A stretch of DNA of 48,832 bases from an uncultured Aquimarina sp. GTDB taxonomy: Bacteria > Bacteroidota > Bacteroidia > Flavobacteriales > Flavobacteriaceae. Numbering within the stretch: position 1 is the stretch's first letter; each line of letters starts with the position of its first letter. The stretch covers positions 1 to 48,832 of the forward strand of contig CANMDH010000044.1 of assembly GCA_947496555.1 (NCBI GenBank). The letters run 5' to 3'. The notes beneath the pieces were generated by a model. The model was not told the origin of the DNA. It saw only the letters and a program-made list of their open reading frames with translations, and searched no databases. The position numbers and the translations under genes are program-made. Below, in pieces: positions 42,580-48,832 of the stretch.

Positions 42580-43692
42580 ATGAACCTAAGCTATTGGGAA
42601 TATAAAACCTGGTTCTCTAATGTTGACTTTACCATTGTGGGTAGCGGAATCGTAGGGCTTTCTTGTGCGCTTCGGTTAAAAACCAGATTTCCAAAAGCCA
42701 ACATACTGATCCTGGAACGTGGGACGCTTCCTAATGGGGCCAGTACCAAAAATGCAGGTTTTGCCTGTTTTGGGAGCCTTTCTGAAATTATAGATGATCT
42801 TAAATCCCATAGCGAAGAAGAAGTATTACAATTGGTTCAAAAAAGATATACCGGACTTCAGTCATTACGAGAAAACCTAGGAGATAAAACGATTGATTAT
42901 CTTCCAAACAAGGGCTTCGAGCTATTCACCAATGCAGACAAAATACTGTTCGAAGAGTGTCTTTCAAAAAAAGAACAAATCAATGCGTTACTAAAACCGA
43001 TTTTTGACAATACTGTATTCAAGACACAAGAAAATATTTTCAAATTCAAAAACATTCAACCACAATATATTGTAAACCAGTTCGAGGGTCAAATCAATAC
43101 CGGAAAGATGATGCAGAGCTTCTTAACCAAGGTTCAATCTGCAGGAATTAATATTTTAAACAATTGCTCTGTTGCCTCGATTAATGATCTTAACACTTCT
43201 GTAGAAATAAAAACCAATCTTTTAACGTTTTCTACTAACAAAGTTTTGATTGCAACCAATGGTTTTGCCTCTCAACTAGGAATTGACCAGGTAAAACCAG
43301 CTCGAGCACAGGTATTAATTACCAAACCTATCGAAGGTTTGCATATCAAAGGCACTTTTCATCTTGATAGAGGATATTATTATTTCAGGAACATCGATAA
43401 TAGAATTCTTTTTGGAGGAGGCCGAAATCTAGACTTTACAACTGAAGAAACCACCCAATTAGGTCAAACCCAACTTGTGCAACATAAGCTTGAACAGCTG
43501 TTAAATGAAACCATTTTACCAAATATCGATTTTGAAATCGAACATCGATGGAGCGGAATCATGGGCGTTGGCAACCAAAAGAAATCGATCGTAAAACAAG
43601 TATCAGAAAATACATTTTGCGGTGTACGCCTTGGCGGAATGGGCGTTGCGATCGGAAGCATTGTTGGCACGGAATTGGCAGATCTATTATAG
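42580..43692 (+). CDS. FAD-dependent amine/amino-acid oxidoreductase (DAO family)
   Basis: 370 residues. The Rossmann dinucleotide motif is in VDFTIVGSGIVGLSCALRLK and is followed by LILERGTLPNGASTKNAGFA, both typical of DadA/glycine-oxidase-like enzymes. The C-terminal end GVRLGGMGVAIGSIVGTELA closes the FAD site. It probably oxidises an amino acid or amine; the substrate is unknown. It is nine bases before mtgA, so co-transcribed. Confidence 0.88.
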   Translation: MNLSYWEYKTWFSNVDFTIVGSGIVGLSCALRLKTRFPKANILILERGTLPNGASTKNAGFACFGSLSEIIDDLKSHSEEEVLQLVQKRYTGLQSLRENLGDKTIDYLPNKGFELFTNADKILFEECLSKKEQINALLKPIFDNTVFKTQENIFKFKNIQPQYIVNQFEGQINTGKMMQSFLTKVQSAGINILNNCSVASINDLNTSVEIKTNLLTFSTNKVLIATNGFASQLGIDQVKPARAQVLITKPIEGLHIKGTFHLDRGYYYFRNIDNRILFGGGRNLDFTTEETTQLGQTQLVQHKLEQLLNETILPNIDFEIEHRWSGIMGVGNQKKSIVKQVSENTFCGVRLGGMGVAIGSIVGTELADLL

Positions 43693-43701
43693 ATCAATCT
43701 A

Positions 43702-44409
43702 TTGGTTATGAAAAAGATTCTTCGTTTTTTGTTAAAAAGCTTTGTTGCTTTTATACTGCTTAGCCCACTTTGGGTACTAAGCTATAGGTGGATCGATGTT
43801 CCTGCAACACCTTTAATGGGTATTAGAAAACTACAATCTAACCCAAAACATACGATACAACATCGATGGGTCCCACTATCCAAGATTTCAAAAAATTTGC
43901 AACTTGCGGTAATTTGTAGCGAGGATCAACGCTTTACAGAGCATCAAGGATTTGATAAAGAGGCTATCGAAAAAGCAATTACCGAACACAAAGCCGGAAA
44001 ACGACTACGAGGCGCCAGTACCATCACTCAGCAAACCGCCAAAAATGTGTTTTTATGGCCACACCGCAGTTGGGTTCGAAAAGGGCTGGAAACCTATTTT
44101 ACATTCTTGATCGAAAAAATGTGGAGCAAAGAACGTATCCTCGAAATTTATCTGAATAGCATCGAAATGGGTAATGGAATTTATGGTGCCGAAGCTGCAG
44201 CAAAGTTCTGGTACAACAAATCCGCAGCAGATCTCACTTCAGAAGAAGCAGCTGCCATTGCCGCTATTTTACCCAATCCTACAAAATATTTGGCCAATCC
44301 AGCTTCAGAATATACCCAGAAAAGAAAAGAATGGATCTTTATACAAATGCGTAATTATGGTACTTTAGTATTCGACAAGGAACAAAAAAATGAATATCGA
44401 GGATATTAA
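43702..44409 (+). CDS. mtgA: Monofunctional peptidoglycan glycosyltransferase
   Basis: 235 residues with one N-terminal TM helix (FLLKSFVAFILLSPLWVLSY) and a GT51 domain: the catalytic Glu in AVICSEDQRFTEHQGFD, RGASTITQQTAKNVFLW, and KERILEIYLNSIEMGNGIYG. It polymerises glycan strands from lipid II and has no transpeptidase domain. It overlaps the next gene by 20 bp. Confidence 0.94.
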   Translation: MVMKKILRFLLKSFVAFILLSPLWVLSYRWIDVPATPLMGIRKLQSNPKHTIQHRWVPLSKISKNLQLAVICSEDQRFTEHQGFDKEAIEKAITEHKAGKRLRGASTITQQTAKNVFLWPHRSWVRKGLETYFTFLIEKMWSKERILEIYLNSIEMGNGIYGAEAAAKFWYNKSAADLTSEEAAAIAAILPNPTKYLANPASEYTQKRKEWIFIQMRNYGTLVFDKEQKNEYRGY

Positions 44410-44848
44410 ACAAAAGTTATTAGATGAATGCCATGAGTATGTCGAAAAGCGTCTACACCGCATTCAGGGTAGTATTGCAGACATACAGGAATCATTAACT
44501 ACAGAAACCAAAAGCACTGCTGGTGATAAACACGAAACGGGGCGTGCCATGCTGCAATTAGAACGAGAAAAAGCAGGAAAACAACTTGCCGAAGTGCAAA
44601 AACTACAGGAAATCATACATAAAATTGATATCTCCCTAACTTCAGCTCCTATTCATTTAGGTAGTTTGGTGATCACTTCTAAAGGAAATTATTTTTTGAG
44701 CATCTCTATAGGCAAAATAATCATTGATAGTGAATCATATTTTGTGATTGCTGCAAATTCTCCTATTGGGAAATTATTGCTTGGTAAGACTGCTGGAGAC
44801 AGTTTTAGTTTTAATGGAAATCATTTCGGTATAATAAACATACTGTGA
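44390..44848 (+). CDS. GreA/GreB-like protein
   Basis: 152 residues. The N-terminal half is an antiparallel coiled coil (KHETGRAMLQLEREKAGKQL) and the C-terminal half has the FKBP-like ending of GreA/GreB, seen in SPIGKLLLGKTAGDSFSFNG. The acidic tip that Gre factors insert in RNA polymerase is not obvious, so it may bind the secondary channel without cleavage-stimulating activity. Homologues are often mislabelled as 3-oxoacyl-ACP synthase; no such active site is present. Confidence 0.7.
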   Translation: MNIEDIKQKLLDECHEYVEKRLHRIQGSIADIQESLTTETKSTAGDKHETGRAMLQLEREKAGKQLAEVQKLQEIIHKIDISLTSAPIHLGSLVITSKGNYFLSISIGKIIIDSESYFVIAANSPIGKLLLGKTAGDSFSFNGNHFGIINIL

Positions 44849-44939
44849 ATTAATTAATTTTCTTCCTATTAAAATTCTATACATTTTGGCAAACAAAAAT
44901 GATTTTAAGTAAATTGCCGGCTAATAAATCACCATCACC

Positions 44940-45881
44940 ATGCAGAAGTTTTTTGTACTAGCCCTTATGGCAGTGTTTGTTTTTTCGTGTAAACCTTACC
45001 AAAACACCAAAATCAGAAAAAATCAGATTTCTTACGAAGATTTTAGGGAAAAACAACGATTGTATCCTACGGATGATGGTTTAATAAAATACATTGATGA
45101 GGGCAAAAGTGATAAGGTAATAGTTTTATTGCATGGTGTACCCACTTCAGGTTGGTTGTATCGCAAAATGATCGATCCTTTGGTAGAAAACGGATATCGT
45201 GTCATTATTCCGGACATGCTGGGATATGGATCAAGTGATTCTCCTGAAGGTTTTGAACTATATAATGCAGAAAATCATGCTAAACGGCTTTTGGGGCTCA
45301 TGAAATTCTTAGGTATCGAAACATGGTCTCATGCTATGCATGATGCCGGAGGATTATGGACTTGGGAACTTATGAGAATGGCGCCAAATAAGATCGAAAA
45401 ATTGATCGTTTTTAATACCATTATGTATGAAGATGGTTTTTATCCACCAGTAAGAATGAAACCTGGCGGAATGGCAAAAACGGCCATGTGGGCTTACAGA
45501 AATGGAGTAACCACAAATACCTTACTAAAAAATCTATTTAAACAAGGCCTAAAAGAAAATACGCTTAACACTTTAGACGTAGAAGGATATAAAACACCTT
45601 TGCTAGAAGGTAAAACGGAAGCCATGTATTACTTTTTTAGCCAAACCTGTAATGAATTGCCCGATTACTCGGATGTTTTTGAGGACGTGAATATACCCGT
45701 TAGTGTGATGTGGGGTGTTCATGACACAATGTTACAGTGGCCCCCGCAAGAAACCAGAGCGTCTGAAGCACTAAAAGTAAATCCCGAAGATATTCATTTT
45801 ATAGATGAAAAGCATTTTATTCAGGAAACCAAAGCCGAAGAAATTACGTATAAGATTATCGATTTCTTAGTTAAAACTTAG
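44940..45881 (+). CDS. Alpha/beta hydrolase lipoprotein, haloalkane-dehalogenase-like
   Basis: 313 residues. A lipoprotein signal (MQKFFVLALMAVFVFSCKPY, Cys17) is followed by an alpha/beta-hydrolase fold: oxyanion HGVPTSGWLYR, nucleophile elbow AMHDAGGLWTW with Asp as nucleophile, and base His in IDEKHFIQE. Asp as nucleophile points to haloalkane dehalogenase or epoxide hydrolase relatives rather than esterases. The substrate is unknown; membrane anchoring places it in the periplasm or outer membrane. Confidence 0.85.
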   Translation: MQKFFVLALMAVFVFSCKPYQNTKIRKNQISYEDFREKQRLYPTDDGLIKYIDEGKSDKVIVLLHGVPTSGWLYRKMIDPLVENGYRVIIPDMLGYGSSDSPEGFELYNAENHAKRLLGLMKFLGIETWSHAMHDAGGLWTWELMRMAPNKIEKLIVFNTIMYEDGFYPPVRMKPGGMAKTAMWAYRNGVTTNTLLKNLFKQGLKENTLNTLDVEGYKTPLLEGKTEAMYYFFSQTCNELPDYSDVFEDVNIPVSVMWGVHDTMLQWPPQETRASEALKVNPEDIHFIDEKHFIQETKAEEITYKIIDFLVKT

Positions 45882-46055
45882 GTTTTATTTATTTTGTAGT
45901 TAATATTTCACGAATTTTTTACCAGTTATCAAACTAAAGTAATCAGTTACAAAACAAAACAGTCTATTTGTAGAAAATGAATAGTTAATACCCTTCCGTT
46001 TCAATAGTTTTATAGCAGAAATTCTCAATTTAGAATCTCTTAAAACTAATACATC

Positions 46056-46285
46056 ATGTTAAAAAAAATTTAAAAACAGAAGGAGTCCATCCACTTAGTA
46101 AAAAAGCTCAAAACGAAATTAAAGGAAATGCAGAAAACACCGTGTATTATGTAGGCTGTATAGCGTATATAAATGGCACTGTATTTTGTAGTCTTAGAGG
46201 CAAAAGTCTAGTTAGTATTACTTCGTCAAGTGCAGGATATTGCCCGCTTCCTTGGGAAAAAAATTACAGTATTATCTGCAATTAA
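46056..46285 (+). pseudogene. GG-leader-type Cys peptide gene broken at a poly-A run
   Basis: ATG 46056 runs into TAA after five codons. One frame over, the text reads LKKNLKTEGVHPLSKKAQNE, then IKGN and a core with four Cys (VGCIAYINGTVFCSLRG, SSAGYCPLPW, SIICN) to TAA at 46285. The first part matches the Bacteroidetes bacteriocin-like leader pattern (LKNxLxxEGVxxLSKxxQ..I.GG), although GG is GN here. Joining the ATG to this frame needs nine A instead of eight in the run at 46061-46068. It is either a decayed gene, a phase-variable one or a sequencing error. Confidence 0.55.
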
Positions 46286-46495
46286 ATTTTAAACTTCATT
46301 TTAATACAACCTGTGGGTTCTTTCATAAACTTTTCAAAGGCTTTGAATAGTCCATCTCAAAAAAACTTCACACACTTCATTACATTGAAGAATCAGAATC
46401 TAAAGGGAAATTATTAATAATTCCCTTTAGACCACAGGTTACGTAGTAAGTAAAAGTTTTGAAGTGGGTCTTAAGAAATTCTTTCACGAATTTGA

Positions 46496-46849
46496 TCAAT
46501 TTAAGCTCACATTTTTGACCCAGTTTTTTAACTCAACCCTAAAAATAGTACCATTAATCAGCTCATGAATTTGATCTAATTCTTCACGATTTACAGCAAG
46601 GTCAATCTTTTCGGAAGGTGTTCTTAACAATAGCGACCTGCAATTTTGAGTGTCCATGCACTCATTACAGCATTGCGTTTCTTTGGTTGAAATACAAGAA
46701 TCAGAAAAATCTTTTAATTCATTTAGCGTAAGCAAGAAACCGATATCCCTAAATACCAATTGAACTCTGGGCATAGTTACTTTTGTTTCTCTCTTCCAAA
46801 AAAATGAAATACCAACCTGGTTGCTGTAAATTTTGTCAATAGGGTTCAT
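46496..46849 (-). CDS. Conserved-looking hypothetical protein, 117 aa
   Basis: I know this type only as a small Bacteroidetes protein of unknown function. It has FFWKRETKVTMPRVQLVFRD and FLLTLNELKDFSDSCIS, then a Cys cluster (ETQCCNECMDTQNCRSLLLR) and a C-terminal ELDQIHELINGTIFRVELKN. No signal or TM. The Cys cluster may bind metal. It is isolated between repeats. Confidence 0.6.
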   Translation of the reverse strand: MNPIDKIYSNQVGISFFWKRETKVTMPRVQLVFRDIGFLLTLNELKDFSDSCISTKETQCCNECMDTQNCRSLLLRTPSEKIDLAVNREELDQIHELINGTIFRVELKNWVKNVSLN

Positions 46850-46991
46850 GTTGAATCAAATTTGATTCAAAAATACTAATTATTTATAATCAATCTAAAT
46901 AAAAATAAGTTAATTTATGTCCAGACTTGGCTTTGGATAATGAAATAACAATTTGCTTAAGGTTTAAGTTATTTTTTGAAGAATGTTTTTA

Positions 46992-47115
46992 AGTTCCTTC
47001 TTCTTGGATAACAGTATGATAGCAATGGGCGAGATGGAGCCAGGTGAAAGGATGAGGGGATTTTTACATTGAAAACCCTCACTCCTCAGTCCTGTCAAAT
47101 GGTATACACACCCCC
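46992..47115 (+). repeat. Dispersed repeat, copy B (inverted to copy A)
   Basis: AGTTCCTTCTTCTTGGATAA, GATAGCAATGGGCGAG, GGATGAGGGGATTTT and AAAACCCTCAC match the reverse complement of 36421-36548 in the same order and spacing. The two copies are inverted and about 10.5 kb apart. Confidence 0.65.
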
Positions 47116-47260
47116 ACTTATATAAGTACCCCCTCCCACTTGTATAAGTACCCCGGGGTACTTCAATTGTTAAAGGTTCCTGTAGATTTGTCAGTTAGGG
47201 TACTTCCCTAAGTGGAGCGGGGTACTTCAATTGTTAAAGATCCCGGTAGATTTGTCAGTT
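47112..47260 (+). repeat. Short tandem repeats
   Basis: CACTTRTATAAGTACCCC-type units lie near 47115 and 47137. A 42-bp unit starting GGGGTACTTCAATTGTTAAA occurs at 47155-47196 and 47219-47260, 64 bp apart and nearly identical. Confidence 0.6.
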
Positions 47261-47356
47261 CACCCACTTATAGTAGTAGGTGCGCCCGGTAGATTGGCAC
47301 CTCGTCCCGCCTTTTTGGTAGGCTAGCGGGGTATTTTTGTACCTCGGGCCATCTTT

Positions 47357-47420
47357 TTTGACCATGCACCCTCCTCTTTTGACGATGCACCCTCCTCTTT
47401 TGACGATGTACCCACCTTTT
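47357..47420 (+). repeat. Three ~20-bp tandem repeats
   Basis: TTTTGACSATGYACCCWCC is repeated three times at about 20-bp spacing with small changes. Confidence 0.6.
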
Positions 47421-47434
47421 TTGCTAATTTGTTG

Positions 47435-47923
47435 CTATTCAACCGTATCTTCCGGGGTGTCGGCCCTGGTGTTCATGCTTTGAGAAAATCTGGCTTTTAA
47501 GAGTTCGTGAGCACTTTGGGCGCCTTCCATCGGCATTTTGCGTGCCGCATCGGCAAGGCTATAGACCGACAGTGCTACTCGGTATACCTCGCTACCCACA
47601 ATGGTTTGCGTGTCTTTTAACTGGCGCAATACACTTTCCAGCTCCAGAATGATGGGATCTAATTGCTCAAACAGGGTAAGATCTTTGCGAGCTTCTTCTG
47701 CCGTTAAAGCACCCGGGATCCATTGGGGCCTGCCCTCAAGGATATGGAGGCTATCTTCTGCAAAAATTTTGTTGGCGCTATTGATTTTGGGTAGATTTTT
47801 ACGCTCGTTGGGCGTTAAGTTTTGTAAAAAATCTAATTCACATTGTAAGGTGGTAAGACATTGTTGTATACTGGTGATCTCTTCACTGGTAAGTACCTTA
47901 CTAATTCTGTTGTTTTCGTTCAT
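47435..47923 (-). CDS. Hypothetical protein, 162 aa, helical
   Basis: I do not recognise a family. It is soluble, almost all helical, with SKVLTSEEITSIQQCLTTLQ, then LTPNERKNLPKINSANKIFA and a long helical C-terminus. GC content is higher than the rest of the window, as in the surface-protein remnant to the right, so it may belong to the same acquired segment. No signal or TM. Confidence 0.65.
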   Translation of the reverse strand: MNENNRISKVLTSEEITSIQQCLTTLQCELDFLQNLTPNERKNLPKINSANKIFAEDSLHILEGRPQWIPGALTAEEARKDLTLFEQLDPIILELESVLRQLKDTQTIVGSEVYRVALSVYSLADAARKMPMEGAQSAHELLKARFSQSMNTRADTPEDTVE

Positions 47924-47979
47924 TTTAATTCTTGTTGTTTATAATTATGTATTTAGTTTATTTATAATTTGAGGAAATT

Positions 47980-48245
47980 CCTCCCCTCGACTTTCACTCC
48001 GACAGGCTCAGTGCGCAGTTCACCCTTCGACTCTGCTCAGGGTTCTATTATATTGTGGGCTGAGCACTTCGACAGCACTTCGATAGGCTCAGTGTGACAG
48101 CTCAGGAACCTCAGAGTCGAAGCCCAGGAACCAGCTCTCGAAACCCTGGATAATGTTTAGTACTACTCACCCTTCGAGAGCACTTCGGCAAGCTCAGTAT
48201 GGCACCTCAGGGTGCGAATACCATCGTGGGGCTAGCGGAGTCGAA
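47980..48245. repeat. Cluster of CTTCGA-GCTCAG dispersed repeats
   Basis: Many variants of ACTTCGACAAGCTCAGTGTG in both directions: CTCCGACAGGCTCAGTG, CTTCGACTCTGCTCAGGG, GAGCACTTCGACAG, CTTCGATAGGCTCAGTGTGA, CTTCGGCAAGCTCAG. This is a widespread flavobacterial intergenic repeat; one degenerate copy is at about 2240-2263. Confidence 0.65.
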
Positions 48246-48438
48246 GCCTCACCACGTTGTTCACATACGCTTCAAGGCCCTGGATCACCAAGGTATCGGC
48301 AAGTGCCATCGCCGTTGGGGAAAACCCATTATTGAAATCCGTAAGGGGCAGAACGGTCCCACAAGCGCCGACCGCTTCAACGATCACTGTGGTGGTCGCC
48401 GTGGCGGTTTGGTTGCCCGGCCCTGCTACGGTCTTTAT
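48232..48438 (-). pseudogene. Remnant of surface-protein repeat after stop codon
   Basis: Directly after the TAA of the gene to the right, and in its frame, 68 codons read TVAGPGNQTATATTTVIVEA, GACGTVLPLTDFNNGF, then DTLVIQGLEAYVNN. The first part resembles the end of an Ig/PKD-like adhesin domain. The frame ends in TAG at 48232 inside a CTTCGA-type repeat. A single nonsense change plus repeat insertion would explain this. Confidence 0.5.
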
Positions 48439-48832
48439 TTAATTAGGTGAGGGTACCGTACGTTTGGATATTGAAAAATTCCCAGAACCATCTTTGGATA
48501 CCACCTCGACCGAATACTCTGTTTCGATACTGAACTCAATGGGCGCTATGGCGGTCGATGCCAAATCAACCGCCTCAAAGATCGATCTGCCCTCTTCAAA
48601 AACCCTCACATCATAGGTCAGGGGATCCCCATCCTCATCGCTCCCTGTCCAGGAGATCTTCATCTGCGAGGGACCTTCATCAAAAGTGATCGTTATCACG
48701 GCAGTATAAGGGGCAAAATTACCGATGGGAACACCAGGGGTGCTGAAAGAGTAGTTATCACCGATGGTCTGCCCATCTTCATTGACCGATGTTAGCGACC
48801 AGGTATAGGTCTTTCCCCTATCCAATTCTACC
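48439..48832 (-). CDS. Fibronectin-III-like surface protein, C-terminal part
   Basis: The gene enters from the right edge; no start lies in the window and the frame stays open to 48832. The text KTYTWSLTSVNEDGQTIGDN and TWSL/YSFST is the end of one FN3-type domain, and a second domain follows (MKISWTGSDEDGDPLTYDVR, EYSVEVVSKDGSG). Such domains occur in tandem in Bacteroidetes extracellular proteins. The TAA at 48439 may be premature because similar coding text continues in frame. No T9SS sorting domain is seen before the stop. Confidence 0.7.
   Translation of the reverse strand, partial: VELDRGKTYTWSLTSVNEDGQTIGDNYSFSTPGVPIGNFAPYTAVITITFDEGPSQMKISWTGSDEDGDPLTYDVRVFEEGRSIFEAVDLASTAIAPIEFSIETEYSVEVVSKDGSGNFSISKRTVPSPN

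Larger units (their letters stand above)
46850..47434. other. 585-bp gap with dispersed and tandem repeats
   Basis: No gene is seen. It contains dispersed repeat copy B (46992-47115) and several short tandem repeats up to 47420, richer in GC than the flanking genes. Confidence 0.6.

Noticed and set aside
44390-44848. 3-oxoacyl-ACP synthase, a label often given to such proteins
   Set aside because: No ketosynthase active-site motif; the C-terminus is of the GreA/GreB type.
47188-47260. Two more copies of TTGTCAGTT (47188-47196 and 47252-47260) as regulon sites
   Set aside because: They lie 64 bp apart inside a 42-bp tandem repeat, with no -7 element at 28 bp and no gene start downstream on that strand.
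47601-47972. Plus-strand frame of 123 codons
   Set aside because: It lies opposite the 47435-47923 gene and has Ser/Arg/Leu-biased shadow composition.
47980-48245. CRISPR array from the repeated CTTCGA/GCTCAG blocks
   Set aside because: Units occur in both directions with uneven spacing and variable length; there are no uniform spacers or cas genes.
48153-48450. Three overlapping plus-strand frames of 60-83 codons
   Set aside because: They overlap dispersed repeats and the antisense of the surface-protein remnant, which gives better protein-like text.

Overview
The window looks like a marine member of the Bacteroidota, most likely family Flavobacteriaceae and Aquimarina-like. The evidence is low GC, Bacteroidetes-type promoters (TAnnTTTG at -7), A-rich leaders in place of Shine-Dalgarno sites, TPR-AraC membrane regulators, DUF6090 and RHS-like proteins, and the block order yceD-rpmF-fabH-accB-accC. 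The genus is a guess from style.

Layout. 1-2120: accessory DNA with the start of an RHS/YD-repeat surface protein, a small HTH protein and a broken TPR-AraC gene. It ends exactly at the 3' part of a tRNA-Met (2121-2163), which has the form of an integration site. 2361-6057 (minus): a TPR-AraC regulator, a 48-residue GG-leader peptide and a secreted subtilisin-like protease. 6746-32543: the main system. 32806-36250: lipoproteins and hypotheticals. 36569-45881: chromosomal core genes (ribE, pdxA, yceD, rpmF, fabH, accB, accC, an FAD oxidoreductase, mtgA, a GreA-like protein and an alpha/beta hydrolase). 46056-48832: a frameshifted GG-leader peptide, hypotheticals, dispersed and tandem repeats, and the end of a surface protein.

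The main system is a peptide-export and RiPP locus of the NHLP/NHLM (proteusin-like) type. Eleven intact precursors and one decayed one have a conserved nitrile-hydratase-like leader of about 86-92 residues ending in a Gly-Gly motif, followed by a short hypervariable core. No core contains cysteine. The cores fall into three classes that follow transcription units: acidic amphipathic helices (8967-11060), Pro/aromatic hydrophobic peptides (23249-27609) and Ala/Gly-rich membrane-like peptides starting Thr-Asp (27650-28377). The last class lies directly upstream of a JmjC/cupin oxygenase, a 55-residue two-helix membrane protein (candidate immunity) and a stand-alone LanM-type dehydratase resembling PoyF of the polytheonamide pathway. 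A second JmjC/cupin protein and an AraC regulator with a histidine-kinase-like N-terminus precede the first precursor group.

The export operon (11286-23154) encodes a cyclic-nucleotide-binding protein, a TolC-like channel, an HlyD adaptor, a C39-peptidase ABC transporter, a second ABC transporter with a cNMP-binding-like N-terminus, an HExxH protein and a GAF-GAF-PAS adenylate cyclase. A second, TPR-coupled membrane adenylate cyclase is co-transcribed with a precursor. This suggests that cAMP gates peptide export.

The locus appears to be one regulon. Six promoters, including those of the pseudogene and of an unknown gene at 32052, carry a TTGTCAGTT-like box at a fixed distance, 28 bp, upstream of a TAnnTT(T/A)(G/A) -7 element. 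Five of these have a second box exactly 21 bp upstream. Two further precursor promoters carry the 21-bp pair in a shifted arrangement.
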